This document shows positions 37,824 through 50,150 of a stretch of 64,000 bases of DNA, piece by piece. Made by a program: the position numbers and the translations under genes. The DNA is from Serratia plymuthica NBRC 102599. Lineage in GTDB: Bacteria; Pseudomonadota; Gammaproteobacteria; Enterobacterales; Enterobacteriaceae. Where the stretch lies: the NCBI RefSeq assembly GCF_001590925.1, contig NZ_BCTU01000022.1, forward strand, positions 1 through 64,000, given 5' to 3'. Positions within the stretch are counted from its first letter, which is position 1. Each line of letters begins with the position of its first letter. The notes under the pieces were generated by a model, which saw nothing but the letters and a program-made list of their open reading frames with translations, ran no database searches and was not told the DNA's origin.

Positions 37824-40496
37824 TTACAGCATTTTCCTGATCACATAGTGCAGAATGCCGTCGTTCTCGTAGTAGGTCAGCTCATTGCCGGTATCGATAC
37901 GGCAGCGGGTATTGACCACGTCCTGACGACCATCCGCATAAGTGATATGCACCGGCACCGTCTGCCCCGGCTTCAGCGTTTGCAAGCCGCTTACGCTGAT
38001 CTGCTCATCCCCGCTCAGCCCCAGTGTTTTGCGGTTGACGCCTGCCGGGAACTCCAGCGGCAGAATGCCCATACCGATCAGGTTCGAACGATGGATACGC
38101 TCGAAGGACTCGGCAATCACCACCCTCACGCCCAGCAGACGCGGCCCCTTCGCCGCCCAGTCACGGCTGGAGCCGGAGCCATACTCTTTCCCGGCAATGA
38201 CCGCCAGCGGCACCTGCTCCTGCTGATACTGCATGGCGGCATCGTAGATCGACAGCTGATTTTGCGACGGAATATGGCGGGTGTAGCCTCCTTCAACCCC
38301 CGGCACCATTTCGTTGCGGATACGGATATTGGCAAAGGTGCCGCGCATCATCACTTCGTGGTTACCACGACGCGAACCGTATGAGTTGAAGTCCTGCGCC
38401 GCGACACCGCGATCGCTCAGGTAGCGCCCCGCGGGGCTGTCACGCTTGATATTCCCCGCCGGGGAGATGTGGTCGGTGGTCACAGAATCCGCCAGAATGG
38501 CAAGAATGCGCGCATTCTTGATATCCTGCACCGGATCCGGTTTCACCTGCATGGTGCTGAAGAACGGCGGGTGGCGGATATAGGTGGAATCAGCCTGCCA
38601 TTGATAGGTGGCCGATCCGGTTACCTGAATCGCCTGCCAATTGGCGTCGCCGTCAAACACCGCGCCATATTCCTTGTGGAACATTTCGGTGCGAACCTGC
38701 TCCACCGCCAGAGCAATGTCCTGGCTACTCGGCCAGATATCCTTCAGATAAACCGGCTTGCCGTCACGCCCGTCACCTAGCGGCTCTTTGGTCAGATCAA
38801 TCTTCATGCTGCCTGCCAGCGCATAGGCCACCACCAGCGGCGGCGAGGCCAGCCAGTTGGTTTTCACCAGTGGGTGGATGCGTCCTTCAAAGTTGCGGTT
38901 ACCCGACAGCACCGCGCCCACGGTAAGATCGCCCTCTTTGATCGCCTGCTCGATGGGCTCAGGCAATGGCCCTGAGTTGCCGATACAGGTGGTGCATCCA
39001 TAACCCACCAGATTAAAACCCAGCTCTTCAAGGTATGGCGTCAGTTTGGCGCTGTCGAAATAATCGGTGACGACCTTGGAGCCTGGCGCCAGAGAAGTCT
39101 TCACCCAAGGCTTGGTCCGCAACCCTTTGTTCACCGCATTCTTCGCCAACAGGCCGGCGGCCATCATCACGCTGGGGTTGGAGGTATTGGTGCATGAGGT
39201 GATCGCCGCGATCACGACCGCACCATTGTGCAGTTCGTGCTCCCGGCCACTGAGGGTAAAGGATTTGAATTCCGACTTGCTCTTCTGGCTGGCGATGTCC
39301 AATTCGGTTGCAGCATTAAACGCCTTCGGCACATCCGGTAGCGCCACCCGATCCTGCGGGCGTTTCGGCCCGGCGAGGCTGGCTACCACCGTCGACATAT
39401 CTAAAGCCAAGGTACTGGTAAATACCGGTTCGTCGCCCGGATGGCGCCACATGCCCTGCACTTTGGCGTAGGTTTCCACCAGCACAATTTGCTCATCGCT
39501 ACGGCCGCTCAATTTCATGTAGCCGAGTGTGACTTCATCCACCGGGAAGAAACCGCAGGTGGCGCCAAACTCCGGCGACATATTGGCGATGGTCGCCCGA
39601 TCGGCCAACGGCAAGCTGGCCAGCCCATCACCGTAGAATTCAACGAATTTGCCGACCACGCCGTGCTTGCGCAGCATTTGGGTCACCGTCAACACCAGGT
39701 CAGTAGCGGTGATGCCTTCGCTGAGTTTGCCCGTCAGCTTGAAACCCACCACATCTGGGATCAGCATGGATACAGGCTGGCCGAGCATCGCCGCTTCAGC
39801 CTCAATGCCGCCAACGCCCCAACCGAGAATACCCAGACCGTTAATCATGGTGGTGTGAGAGTCGGTGCCGACCAGGGTGTCCGGGTAGGCAACGTGCCTG
39901 CCGCTTTCGTCAGTGTGCCACACCGTCTGGCCGAGATATTCCAGGTTAACCTGGTGACAGATGCCGGTGCCTGGCGGCACCACGCGGAAGCGGTTGAAGG
40001 CTTTCTGCCCCCAACGCAGGAAAGTGTAGCGCTCGTGATTGCGCTCCATTTCGATACGCACGTTTTCTTCAAACGCATCGTCGTCACCGAACTCATCCAC
40101 GGTGACCGAGTGGTCAATCACCAGATCAACCGGCGACAGCGGGTTAACCTGGTCAACATTGCCCCCCAACCGCTGCACCGCTTCGCGCATGGCGGCCAGA
40201 TCCACCACCGCAGGCACGCCGGTAAAGTCCTGCATCAAGACGCGCGCCGGGCGGTAGGCAATTTCGCGATCGGCATGGCCGGTTTGCAACCAATCGACGA
40301 TGGCTTGCAGATCCTCAACCTGCACGGTGTCGCCATCCACATGACGCAGCAGGTTTTCCAACAGCACTTTCATTGATTTTGGCAGCCGGTCGATATCACC
40401 CAACTGTTTCGCCGCCAATGGCAGACTGTAGTAGTAATACTCGCTGTTCAACGCAACCAGCTTATCCAGACTCGTTTCTCTAAGATCGGACGACAT
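37824..40496 (-). CDS. acnA: Aconitate hydratase A
   Basis: The 890-aa enzyme interconverts citrate and isocitrate with a [4Fe-4S] cluster; AcnA is the stress- and stationary-phase form. The cluster Cys residues are seen in [13 protein letters not shown] and [14 protein letters not shown], and the C-terminal swivel domain has [15 protein letters not shown]. Length agrees with E. coli AcnA (891). Confidence 0.98.
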   Translation of the reverse strand: MSSDLRETSLDKLVALNSEYYYYSLPLAAKQLGDIDRLPKSMKVLLENLLRHVDGDTVQVEDLQAIVDWLQTGHADREIAYRPARVLMQDFTGVPAVVDLAAMREAVQRLGGNVDQVNPLSPVDLVIDHSVTVDEFGDDDAFEENVRIEMERNHERYTFLRWGQKAFNRFRVVPPGTGICHQVNLEYLGQTVWHTDESGRHVAYPDTLVGTDSHTTMINGLGILGWGVGGIEAEAAMLGQPVSMLIPDVVGFKLTGKLSEGITATDLVLTVTQMLRKHGVVGKFVEFYGDGLASLPLADRATIANMSPEFGATCGFFPVDEVTLGYMKLSGRSDEQIVLVETYAKVQGMWRHPGDEPVFTSTLALDMSTVVASLAGPKRPQDRVALPDVPKAFNAATELDIASQKSKSEFKSFTLSGREHELHNGAVVIAAITSCTNTSNPSVMMAAGLLAKNAVNKGLRTKPWVKTSLAPGSKVVTDYFDSAKLTPYLEELGFNLVGYGCTTCIGNSGPLPEPIEQAIKEGDLTVGAVLSGNRNFEGRIHPLVKTNWLASPPLVVAYALAGSMKIDLTKEPLGDGRDGKPVYLKDIWPSSQDIALAVEQVRTEMFHKEYGAVFDGDANWQAIQVTGSATYQWQADSTYIRHPPFFSTMQVKPDPVQDIKNARILAILADSVTTDHISPAGNIKRDSPAGRYLSDRGVAAQDFNSYGSRRGNHEVMMRGTFANIRIRNEMVPGVEGGYTRHIPSQNQLSIYDAAMQYQQEQVPLAVIAGKEYGSGSSRDWAAKGPRLLGVRVVIAESFERIHRSNLIGMGILPLEFPAGVNRKTLGLSGDEQISVSGLQTLKPGQTVPVHITYADGRQDVVNTRCRIDTGNELTYYENDGILHYVIRKML

Positions 40497-40807
40497 AGCT
40501 CCTCCATTTCTTATTATGACTAAAACAGGGTAATCACTGAGGTCTTGTTTAAAGATACCACATAGAGAAATTAACGTTTTGATAACAACACGTTTTGATC
40601 AGAACGATAGGCAGAAGCAATCAAGTGAGCGAAGTGACGTTGGCTCAACAAGTTAATCGCCAATGTTTATTGAACCCTGACAGGGCCCGAACAAAGTGCC
40701 TCTCCTTTCCCCCGACGCTACTCTTCACAGGCAAAGTCATGCAGCAGGTACAACCATCTGGCCCCCCTGCCTTGCATGTCAATTTTTCATTACATGGGAA
40801 GAAAAAT
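40497..40807. other. Intergenic region acnA-spike 2
   Basis: It holds the acnA promoter region (minus) and the leader of spike 2. The spike frame is open from 40595, but no ribosome site supports an earlier start. The small genes ymiA and yciX that I recall from this interval in E. coli are not recognisable here. Confidence 0.45.
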
Positions 40808-42523
40808 ATGGCCGAGACTAAAATCAATACGCTTGCAGATGTGGCTGCATTAAGGGCTACCGAACCAGAATCAGAAGGTCAGGTGATTTTGTTACGCGGC
40901 ACTGCCGATCGCGTGCTTTTCTATGTTTATAAAGCAGGCGACAACACGGCTGATGACGGTACATTGACGGTAGTCACTCAGGCGGGCAAACGCTGGCGTT
41001 TGGTTCGAGACGGTAATACGCTCGAACTTGTCTGGTTTAAGACCGTCAATAACAGTTGGGACCAAGCAATGGAGACATTGCTCAACCATGCCTCGACGAT
41101 CAATGGGAATGCAGCCAAAATTGTGTTTCCGCGTGGAACAGTGAATTTTAAAAAACCTATAGTGCTGGATTACAGCAAAGATTGGTTTTTGGAAGGGCAA
41201 GGCGGCCACGGCGCTTCAGGTACCGTGCTCGACTTTAATATTCCGCGCAGCGCAGGCTATGGTGATTACGGTGCTATCCATTGCTGGGGCGAACCTTTTG
41301 GATTCCAACAGCTCACTCTGCGCAACCTGATGGTACAAGGGATTGGTACCAGCATCGTTGATCCCACCCAAGACGAAAAAGGTCGGGCATACTGCCACGG
41401 CGTCTATTGTCGTACCACTGCCACCATGTGGGAAGATGTCGCTATACAAAACTTCCGGGGTTCAGCGTTGTACCTCGACAATGCCTTCGATAACAACTTC
41501 AACCGGGTTTCCGTTTTTGCCTCTGGCCGTATGAAGGACGGTTACAGCTACACCAACCTTGACGATGTCGCCAACCCAGACGCTACCGCTTACCCACCCT
41601 TGTTAATCATGAGCACCCGCCCTGGCGATCAAAGTAATTTTAACCGCTTTTTTGATGGTTCTATCGAGCTGAACAACGTTACGCCGTTTGTTGAGGTCCG
41701 TGGCGGCATTCAAATGCACTTTACGCGAATGCACGCTGAACGCCCCGGTGGGGGTGACGCTGAAGGCCATTGGCCATTAGGGACCTTCATCAAAGTGGGG
41801 GGGGAGATTTGGCTAACCGAATGCGGCATTAGCAATTTCACGCGCGCCGTTTCTTACGGTCCATATGCTCAAATGGTGATCAATGGTTGTCACCGCCTTT
41901 CAGGGGATATTTATCCTTACGATACGACAACGATTGGCAACGGTCGTATCAAACTCGATAACACCCTCTGCAGCGGTTTGTATATATCAGGCAATATTCA
42001 GGGCGATTACCAGATCAGCAACAGCGTGCTGAATTACCTGAGGACAGTTGTGATATCGGGTTCAACTCTGGTTACCAACTGCAGGATCAACGGCGATGTG
42101 ACGGTCGCTGCAGCAGCAGGCACACCGCTCGGTTCCGCTGGCGGAGTCAAAATTAGCAATAGTCAGATTACCGGTAGCCTTATCGCGGGCACCACGGCAC
42201 AGCGAGTTAGCGTTGCCGGCTGCCATATTTTCGGCGATCTGACGTTACCGGGCGCCAATTGCAGCGCTGTACATAACGTGGTGATCGGGAAAGAATCCAT
42301 TGCGGCTACGGGAAATAACATCAGCATCGGCAAAACCTCTCCGGCCATTATTTATGTTGATAACAGCTATACCGAAATCAGCGGCACCATTCAAAAAGGA
42401 GCACTAATTCTGAAGCGTGAGGCGTTGGCCAACCAGTCACCAGGCTGGGTGTGTACATTCAGCGGTGCTCAGGGTTCTGGACTGAAAGTGGCGCCATTAG
42501 CCACTTTGGGGGCAGAGGTTTGA
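40808..42523 (+). CDS. Orphan phage-tailspike-like right-handed beta-helix protein (spike 2)
   Basis: A 571-aa protein with the same plan as spike 1 (4697-6541). Residues about 8-70 form the entry module, with L..TEPESEGQVILLRG, DDGTLTVV and a W-R. The beta-helix starts around residue 95 (VFPRGTVNFKKPIVLD) and runs to about 545. Glu287 to Glu311 aligns without gaps with spike 1 residues 282-306: E-x-N, P, GGI, FT and H-x-E fall at the same spacing. The C-terminus differs and lacks the tail-type DG-x-W module of spike 1. No signal peptide and no phage neighbours are seen. The start has GGGAAG upstream. A polysaccharide-active or binding role is inferred only. Confidence 0.75.
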   Translation: MAETKINTLADVAALRATEPESEGQVILLRGTADRVLFYVYKAGDNTADDGTLTVVTQAGKRWRLVRDGNTLELVWFKTVNNSWDQAMETLLNHASTINGNAAKIVFPRGTVNFKKPIVLDYSKDWFLEGQGGHGASGTVLDFNIPRSAGYGDYGAIHCWGEPFGFQQLTLRNLMVQGIGTSIVDPTQDEKGRAYCHGVYCRTTATMWEDVAIQNFRGSALYLDNAFDNNFNRVSVFASGRMKDGYSYTNLDDVANPDATAYPPLLIMSTRPGDQSNFNRFFDGSIELNNVTPFVEVRGGIQMHFTRMHAERPGGGDAEGHWPLGTFIKVGGEIWLTECGISNFTRAVSYGPYAQMVINGCHRLSGDIYPYDTTTIGNGRIKLDNTLCSGLYISGNIQGDYQISNSVLNYLRTVVISGSTLVTNCRINGDVTVAAAAGTPLGSAGGVKISNSQITGSLIAGTTAQRVSVAGCHIFGDLTLPGANCSAVHNVVIGKESIAATGNNISIGKTSPAIIYVDNSYTEISGTIQKGALILKREALANQSPGWVCTFSGAQGSGLKVAPLATLGAEV

Positions 42524-42632
42524 CATTTCAGCAGCCTTGTTATTCACGGGATTGCCCGTATGAACTGGAGACTTTTTGACCAGTTATGGTATTACCAACT
42601 TACTGATTGCTGATACGCGGTAAAAAGCAAAA

Positions 42633-42654
42633 ACGGGAGGGGGAACCCTCCCGT
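42633..42654 (-). terminator. cysB terminator
   Basis: ACGGGAGGG/CCCTCCCGT with a GGAA loop, followed on the minus strand by a T-rich run. It could also serve spike 2 on the + strand, where TTCTCT follows. Confidence 0.85.
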
Positions 42655-42683
42655 TTCTCTAAGTGAAAGCGGGTATACGGCGT

Positions 42684-44013
<1,330 letters not shown>

Positions 44014-46611
44014 TTACTTTTTGCCTTCAACCCATTTGCCGTCAACGTAGAAAGCGGACCACCCCGTGGCCTTACCGTCTTTCTCTGAAGAGACATACTG
44101 CTGTTTGGTTTTACGGCTGAAACGCACCATCGTTTTGTTGCCTTCGCCATCCGCTACCGGCGCATCCGCCAGGTAACGCAGTTTTTCCGGCAGACGATCC
44201 TTGAAACGGGCCAGCTCTTCTACCAGCGGCGCACGAGTCTCGCGCGATTTAGGGAAGGTGTTGGCCGCCAAGAACACGCCGGCTGCACCGTCGCGCAGAA
44301 CAAAGTAAGCGTCTGACTTTTCGCACGGCAATTCCGGTAATGGAACCGGATCTTCCTTCGGCGGCGCAACATCGCCGTTACGCAGGATTTTACGGGTGTT
44401 TTTGCACGTCTCGTTGGTGCAGCCCATGTACTTACCGAAGCGCCCCATTTTCAGGTGCATTTCGGAACCACATTTGTCGCACTCAACTACCGGGCCGTCA
44501 TACCCTTTCAGGCGGAATTCGCCCTCTTCGATTTCATAGCCGTCACACGCAGGGTTATTACCGCAGACGTGCAGCTTACGCTGGTTATCGATCAGGTAGC
44601 TGTCCATCGCCGTGCCGCATTTTTGGCAACGATGGCGGGCACGCAACGCGTTGGTTTCTGCATCATCCCCTTCGAGGATATTCAGCACTTCCGTTTCCGG
44701 CACCAGGTTAATGGTGGTTTTGCAGCGCTCCTTCGGCGGCAGCGCATAACCGGAACAACCGAGGAACACGCCGGTACTGGCGGTACGGATGCCCATTTTA
44801 CGGCCGCAGGTCGGGCAATCGATGCTGGTCATGACCATCTGATTCGGACGCATACCGCCGTCTTCAGGATCTTTCTCCGCCGTTTCCAACTGTTCGCTGA
44901 ACTCGGCAAAAAACTCATCCAGCACCGCTTTCCACTCGGCGTGGTTATTGGCTACCTGGTCAAGGCCGTCTTCCATGCGCGCTGTAAAGTCATAGTTCAT
45001 CAGCTCACGGAAGTTTTCTTCCAGACGGTCAGTAACGATCTCACCCATTTTCTCGGCGTAGAAACGGCGGCTTTCGACCCGCACATAGCCACGGTCCTGA
45101 ATGGTCGAGATGATCGACGCATAGGTCGATGGGCGGCCGATGCCGCGTTTTTCCAGCTCTTTCACCAGCGAGGCTTCGCTGTAACGCGCAGGCGGCTTGG
45201 TGAAGTGCTGGCTCGGGATCAGCTTTTGCAGTTCCAGATCGCTGCCTACTTCAACATACGGCAGGGTGCGGTCTTCATCACCCTTGCGCAGAGCAGGCAT
45301 CACTTTGGTCCAGCCATCGAAACGCAACGTACGGCCTTTGGCACGCAGTTGATAATCGCCGGCCTTCACTGACAGCGTAGTGGAATCGTACTGCGCAGGC
45401 GTCATCTGACAGGCCACGAACTGGCGCCAGATCAGCTGATACAGCTTTTGCGCATCTGCTTCCATATCTTTCAACTGCTCGGCCAGCACGTTCACGTCCG
45501 ACGGACGGATAGCTTCGTGCGCTTCCTGCGAGTTTTCTTTGCTGCTGTACTGGTTTGGCGCTTTCGGCAAGTACTTGTCACCGAAATTGTCGCCGATATA
45601 GCCACGCACCATGTTGAGCGCATCCTGGCTCAGGTTGGTGGAGTCAGTACGCATGTAGGTGATGTGGCCGGCTTCATACAGCCGCTGAGCCATCATCATG
45701 GTTTTCTTCACGCCAAAACTCAGACGGGTGCTGGCCGCCTGTTGCAGCGTAGAGGTAATGAAAGGCGCGCCCGGCTTGCTGCTGGTAGGTTTGTCTTCGC
45801 GATCCAGCACCGTATAACGGGCTTTCTCCAGCAGTTTGAGGGCGGCGTGGGTCTGCTCACGGTTAACCGGTTTGAATGGCTTGTCGTGGGCATGCGTCAC
45901 TTCCATCTGCAGCGCGGTATCATTCTTCGCCAGCAGATCGGCGTGCAGTTCCCAGTACTCTTCCGGCACGAAGGCTTTGATGTCGCGTTCGCGCTCCACC
46001 ACCAACCGTACCGCAACGGATTGCACGCGCCCAGCGGACAGGCCGCGGGCAATTTTCTTCCACAGCAGCGGCGATACCATGTAACCCACCACGCGGTCCA
46101 TAAAGCGACGCGCCTGCTGTGCGTTAACACGATCGATATTCAACTCGCCCGGTTGTTTAAAAGCCTGTTGGATCGCGTTCTTGGTGATTTCGTTGAACAC
46201 CACGCGGCTAAAGCGTTTGTCGTCACCGCCGATCACTTCCCGCAGGTGCCAGGCAATGGCTTCCCCTTCGCGGTCAAGGTCCGTTGCGAGATAAATGTGG
46301 TCGGCGTTTTCCGCTAACGATTTTAACTCTGCGACAACTTTTTCTTTACCTGGCAGAATTTCGTAATCCGCTTTCCAGCCATGGTAAGGATCGACGCCCA
46401 TTCGATTTACCAGCGCCGTTTTCTCATCTTTTTTAACTTTCTTCTTGGCTTTGTCTTCGGTTGAGTCAGCGCTCTTTTTGCTGGCTGAGCCACTGGTCGG
46501 CAAATCACGGATATGACCGACGCTGGACTTCACCACGTAGTCATTACCTAAGTATTTATTAATAGTTTTGGCTTTTGCCGGGGACTCAACTATTACGAGA
46601 GCTTTACCCAT
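44014..46611 (-). CDS. topA: DNA topoisomerase I
   Basis: Type IA topoisomerase that relaxes negative supercoils; 865 aa, as in E. coli. The N-terminal TOPRIM domain ([19 protein letters not shown]), the active-site Tyr in [14 protein letters not shown], and three Cys4 zinc fingers ([25 protein letters not shown]) are visible. The C-terminal zinc-ribbon-like domains extend to KWVEGKK. Confidence 0.99.
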   Translation of the reverse strand: MGKALVIVESPAKAKTINKYLGNDYVVKSSVGHIRDLPTSGSASKKSADSTEDKAKKKVKKDEKTALVNRMGVDPYHGWKADYEILPGKEKVVAELKSLAENADHIYLATDLDREGEAIAWHLREVIGGDDKRFSRVVFNEITKNAIQQAFKQPGELNIDRVNAQQARRFMDRVVGYMVSPLLWKKIARGLSAGRVQSVAVRLVVERERDIKAFVPEEYWELHADLLAKNDTALQMEVTHAHDKPFKPVNREQTHAALKLLEKARYTVLDREDKPTSSKPGAPFITSTLQQAASTRLSFGVKKTMMMAQRLYEAGHITYMRTDSTNLSQDALNMVRGYIGDNFGDKYLPKAPNQYSSKENSQEAHEAIRPSDVNVLAEQLKDMEADAQKLYQLIWRQFVACQMTPAQYDSTTLSVKAGDYQLRAKGRTLRFDGWTKVMPALRKGDEDRTLPYVEVGSDLELQKLIPSQHFTKPPARYSEASLVKELEKRGIGRPSTYASIISTIQDRGYVRVESRRFYAEKMGEIVTDRLEENFRELMNYDFTARMEDGLDQVANNHAEWKAVLDEFFAEFSEQLETAEKDPEDGGMRPNQMVMTSIDCPTCGRKMGIRTASTGVFLGCSGYALPPKERCKTTINLVPETEVLNILEGDDAETNALRARHRCQKCGTAMDSYLIDNQRKLHVCGNNPACDGYEIEEGEFRLKGYDGPVVECDKCGSEMHLKMGRFGKYMGCTNETCKNTRKILRNGDVAPPKEDPVPLPELPCEKSDAYFVLRDGAAGVFLAANTFPKSRETRAPLVEELARFKDRLPEKLRYLADAPVADGEGNKTMVRFSRKTKQQYVSSEKDGKATGWSAFYVDGKWVEGKK

Positions 46612-47036
46612 ATTTACCTTTACCTAAATTTGTTTCTTCTAAAAAGAAGTCTTTTATCTCGCCGTGCCGCAGCGATTCATATCTCTTTTTTATATTGCGG
46701 CAGTCTGGCAAGAGATCAACATGTTTTTTTCTTTTGGTTGCTTAACTGCTCAACCTGAACGCAAGTTGTTGATCCCGCCAGCTAATCACCCATGCCCCAG
46801 AAGTATGGCCGTGTGAGACTCATTCATGGCGTAAACAAAACCTTCCACCTGACGCCGCAAAATCCCACACTGTACCTGATAAAAAGCGTCACGCAACCTA
46901 ATTAGCACGGAAACAGCGATTTCGCCAATCGACAGATACCGCTAGCCATCCAGACGGCAAATAAACCTTAGTCTGTTTGCGGATAAATGCGAACCGGCGT
47001 TAGAATACGCGCAGAATTTATGATTGGAGTGTAATA
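46612..47036. other. Divergent promoter region topA-yciN
   Basis: A 425-bp region with the topA promoters (minus) and the yciN promoter (plus). A plausible yciN promoter is TTGCGG (46977-46982), an 18-nt spacer and TAGAAT (47001-47006). I see no additional gene. Confidence 0.45.
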
Positions 47037-47288
47037 ATGTGCACTAATACTACCCCCATTGGCCGTGAGGCTCTGTTGCAAGAAGCAAATAATATTATCC
47101 GACAACATGAAGATTATCTGCAGGGCATGGTGGCTAACGACGTTGAACAAAAAGGCAGCGTTTTAGTTTTCCGCGGCGAATTCTTTTTGGATCAGGATGG
47201 ATTACCTACGGTAAAAACCACTGCTGTATTTAATATGTTTAAACATTTGGCCCACGTGCTTTCCGAAAAATATCATTTGGTCGATTAA
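47037..47288 (+). CDS. yciN: YciN (DUF2498)
   Basis: An 83-aa small cytoplasmic protein collinear with E. coli YciN (83 aa), with [20 protein letters not shown] and the C-terminal [18 protein letters not shown]. No function is established. It is monocistronic, divergent from topA. Confidence 0.93.
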   Translation: MCTNTTPIGREALLQEANNIIRQHEDYLQGMVANDVEQKGSVLVFRGEFFLDQDGLPTVKTTAVFNMFKHLAHVLSEKYHLVD

Positions 47289-47294
47289 GAAAAA

Positions 47295-47317
47295 AACGGG
47301 GGTTTTTAGCCCCCGTT
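47295..47317. terminator. Bidirectional terminator yciN/sohB
   Basis: AACGGGGG/CCCCCGTT (47295-47302 with 47310-47317). On the minus strand, six T residues follow; on the + strand, TATGTTT. Confidence 0.85.
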
Positions 47318-47334
47318 ATGTTTAATCAAAACGC

Positions 47335-48381
47335 TTAAAGCAACGGTTTTTCACCGCGCTGCCACCAGCGCAGCAGCAAACGGTCGACGCTTTCCGCAGC
47401 GCTGCCGGTAAATCGATCCATCAGACGTTTACGACGCGTATAGCGCACCCCGACCACTTCGTGATTTTCCATTTCGGCGATCAGCAGATCGTCACTGGTG
47501 CCAATCGCATCAATCAGCCCTTTCTCTTTCGCCTGAGAGCCAAACCAGTGCTCGCCGGTCGCCACGCTGTCGATATCCAGCGAAGGCCGTTGCTGGTGTA
47601 CAAATTCTTTGAACAGTTCATGGGTTTCATTCAGATCTTCGCGGAATTTCTCACGCCCCTGTTCGGTGTTTTCCCCAAACAGCGTCAGCGTCCGTTTGAA
47701 CTGGCCTGCCGTATGCAACTCCACATCAATATCGTTCTTTTTCAGCAGGCGATGGAAGTTGGGGATTTGCGCCACGACGCCGATAGAGCCGATGATGGCA
47801 AAGGGTGCCGCGACGATGCGATCCGCCACGCAGGCCATCATATAGCCGCCGCTGGCCGCCACCTTGTCTACCGCTACCGTCAGGCGGATGCCGCCGGTAC
47901 GCAGACGCGCCAACTGTGACGACGCCAGACCATAACCATGCACTACCCCGCCCGGGCTTTCCAGCCGTAGCAGTACTTCGTCCTGCGGCGTTGCCACTGC
48001 CAACACCGCCGAGATTTCTTCGCGCAGCGAAGTCACTTCATGGGCATCCATGCTGCCTTTGAAGTCCAGGACATACAGGCAGGGTTTGGTTGCTTCAACG
48101 GCACCGGCTTTAGCGCGTTGTTTCTTCAGTTTATCGTCGGCTTTGGTCTGTTTTTTAAACTGTTTACTCCAGGCTTTTTGTTCCGCTTCACCCATACGCG
48201 CCAGGCGCATGTCGCGTTGCATCTCGCGATATTGCTCCCCGAGATCAGTCAGCTGAAGCTCACCTTTCTGACGGGTCTTACGTTGCCCAATGCTGACCGC
48301 CAGCAACGCCAGCGCAGCGATGGCAATCACTACCGTCGCGACTTTGGCCAGAAACAGGCCGTAAATAGATATAAACTCCAC
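47335..48381 (-). CDS. sohB: SohB, S49-family inner-membrane protease
   Basis: A 348-aa member of the SppA/SohB family with an N-terminal transmembrane segment (about 10-30) and the S49 domain (about 100-330). The nucleophile Ser is in DKVAASGGYMMA and the Lys of the catalytic dyad lies further on. Length equals E. coli SohB (349). It is thought to act in the periplasm on peptides or membrane proteins. Confidence 0.96.
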   Translation of the reverse strand: MEFISIYGLFLAKVATVVIAIAALALLAVSIGQRKTRQKGELQLTDLGEQYREMQRDMRLARMGEAEQKAWSKQFKKQTKADDKLKKQRAKAGAVEATKPCLYVLDFKGSMDAHEVTSLREEISAVLAVATPQDEVLLRLESPGGVVHGYGLASSQLARLRTGGIRLTVAVDKVAASGGYMMACVADRIVAAPFAIIGSIGVVAQIPNFHRLLKKNDIDVELHTAGQFKRTLTLFGENTEQGREKFREDLNETHELFKEFVHQQRPSLDIDSVATGEHWFGSQAKEKGLIDAIGTSDDLLIAEMENHEVVGVRYTRRKRLMDRFTGSAAESVDRLLLRWWQRGEKPLL

Positions 48382-48740
48382 AGATTCCGCCTTTATTTAC
48401 AGGTTGTTAGTATGATCTCGTTCATTCTAGCCAACCGACGCGGTGGCTGTCGCGGCTAAATAAAAATTCCTTGTGATGCCTCTTTACTATGTGGGCGCAT
48501 TTTGACTTAACCAAGCCGGCGCTGTTCCATTTTTGTTACAAAAGAATGCCGATTCTGCTGCCTAATCATTGAAAATACGATCCATTTGAGGCATATAACA
48601 CGGATTATTCATCAACATGATGAGCCAAATTCGCTGCGGGGCCCTGCATGCGGTCGAGCCTTTGCTCCCGCCTGGGTCTCTTAATCCACACCACTCCCCG
48701 ATGCAAGCGGGAGACAGCCACCACGGCGCGAGGAATTATT
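48382..48740. other. Divergent region sohB-yciK
   Basis: The yciK leader (about 48580-48740) can form alternative pairings: CTCCCGC (48665-48671) and GTCTC (48676-48680) could each pair with GCGGGAGAC near 48706-48714. It ends near a GGGAGAC sequence that recalls the B12 box, but the conserved cobalamin-riboswitch core is not recognisable, so I annotate none. Confidence 0.4.
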
Positions 48741-49502
48741 GTGCATTACCAACCTAAACATGACCTGCTGGAACAAAGAATCATCCTGGTCACCGGTGCC
48801 GGTGACGGCATCGGACGCGAAGCCGCACTTACCTATGCCAAATTTGGCGCACAACTGGTGCTGCTGGGCCGTACCGAAAGCAAGCTACGGGCGGTACAAA
48901 GCGAGATCGCGCGGCTGGGCGGCGCACCCAGTTTCACCGTTACGCTGGATTTGCTGCACACCACGCAGGAACAGTGCAAACAGGTTGCGGATGATCTGGC
49001 CACCCAGATCCCGCGCCTCGACGGTGTTTTGCATAACGCCGGGCTGTTGGGGGATATCGCTCCAATGGCTGACTTGTCGATGGAGATGTGGCACGACGTC
49101 ATGCAGGTCAACGTCAATGCAACCTTTATGCTCACCCAGGCGCTGCTGCCGCTGCTGCTGAAATCCAACTCGGGATCGCTGGTATTTACCAGTTCCAGCG
49201 TGGGTCGTACGGGCCGCGCCAACTGGGGCGCCTACGCGGTGTCCAAATTTGCCACGGAGGGCATGATGCAGGTGTTGGCCGAAGAATACAAAAGCCGCCA
49301 TCTTCGGGTAAATTGCATCAATCCTGGCGGAACGCGCACTCAAATGCGCGCATCGGCCTTCCCGAACGAAGATAAAAACAAGCTGAAAACACCGGCGGAT
49401 ATTATGCCGCTTTACCTCTATTTAATGGGCGATGACAGCCGCCGAAAAACCGGCATGAGCTTCGATGCTCAACCCAATCGTAAACCCGGCGCCGCTGAAT
49501 AA
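48741..49502 (+). CDS. yciK: YciK, short-chain dehydrogenase/reductase
   Basis: A 253-aa SDR with the NAD(P)-binding TGAGDGIG (about 17-24), NAG (HNAGLLG) and the catalytic Ser with Y-x3-K (YAVSKFATEG). It starts at GTG 48741 (HYQPKHDLLEQ), with GAGG 8 nt upstream, matching E. coli YciK (252). The frame extends 93 nt upstream without support. It lies 13 nt before btuR in one operon; substrate unknown. Confidence 0.95.
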   Translation: MHYQPKHDLLEQRIILVTGAGDGIGREAALTYAKFGAQLVLLGRTESKLRAVQSEIARLGGAPSFTVTLDLLHTTQEQCKQVADDLATQIPRLDGVLHNAGLLGDIAPMADLSMEMWHDVMQVNVNATFMLTQALLPLLLKSNSGSLVFTSSSVGRTGRANWGAYAVSKFATEGMMQVLAEEYKSRHLRVNCINPGGTRTQMRASAFPNEDKNKLKTPADIMPLYLYLMGDDSRRKTGMSFDAQPNRKPGAAE

Positions 49503-49515
49503 AGGAGGCTTTATC

Positions 49516-50106
49516 ATGGCCGAAGACCGCCATCAACAACGTCAGCAGCGCCTGAAAGAACAGGTCGACGCTCGTATCGCCGCCGCCCAGCAAGTCCGCG
49601 GTTTAGTGCTGGTATTCACCGGTAACGGTAAAGGCAAAACTACCGCGGCGTTCGGCACAGTAACGCGCGCCGTCGGCCACGGTATGAAAGCCGCCGTTAT
49701 TCAGTTCATCAAAGGCGAGTGGCCGAACGGGGAGAAAAACCTGCTACAGCAACACGGGGTAGAATTCCAGGTAATGGCAACCGGCTTTACCTGGGAAACC
49801 CAGAATAAAGCCGGCGATACCGCAGCCTGTCAGGCGGTATGGCAGCACGGCAAACGCATGCTCGCCGACAGCAGCCTGGATCTGGTGCTGTTGGATGAGC
49901 TGACCTATATGGTCAGTTACGGCTATCTTGAGCTGGATGAACTGCTGGAAGCGTTGCGGCAGCGCCCTGCGCACCAAACGGTCATTATCACCGGGCGTGG
50001 CTGCCATCGCGATCTGCTGGAGCTGGCGGATACGGTGACGGAAATGCGGCCGGTAAAACATGCGTTCGACGCAGGTATCATGGCGCAACAGGGCATTGAC
50101 TGGTAA
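49516..50106 (+). CDS. btuR: Corrinoid adenosyltransferase BtuR (CobA/CobO type)
   Basis: It transfers the adenosyl group of ATP to cob(I)alamin. The 196-aa protein has the P-loop GNGKGKTTAAFG and LVLLDELTYMVSYGYL, the same length as E. coli BtuR. A perfect AAAGGAGG lies 8 nt before ATG 49516; the frame is open 51 nt earlier, overlapping yciK. Confidence 0.97.
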   Translation: MAEDRHQQRQQRLKEQVDARIAAAQQVRGLVLVFTGNGKGKTTAAFGTVTRAVGHGMKAAVIQFIKGEWPNGEKNLLQQHGVEFQVMATGFTWETQNKAGDTAACQAVWQHGKRMLADSSLDLVLLDELTYMVSYGYLELDELLEALRQRPAHQTVIITGRGCHRDLLELADTVTEMRPVKHAFDAGIMAQQGIDW

Positions 50107-50116
50107 CGAAAAGAAA

Positions 50117-50145
50117 ACGCCGCAGCCCAGAGAGGGTTGCGGCGT
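50117..50145 (-). terminator. Terminator between convergent btuR and rluB
   Basis: A 12-bp stem (50117-50128 with 50134-50145, one G-T pair) is followed on the minus strand by TTTTCTTTT, so it best terminates rluB. Confidence 0.85.
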
Positions 50146-50150
50146 AATGA

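Noticed and set aside
38080-38095. GGTTCGA motif as a possible tRNA T-loop
   Set aside because: It lies inside acnA coding sequence, with no cloverleaf arms around it.
48600-48740. Cobalamin riboswitch upstream of yciK-btuR
   Set aside because: Only a B12-box-like GGGAGAC is present; the conserved GGGAA and GGTG core elements are absent.
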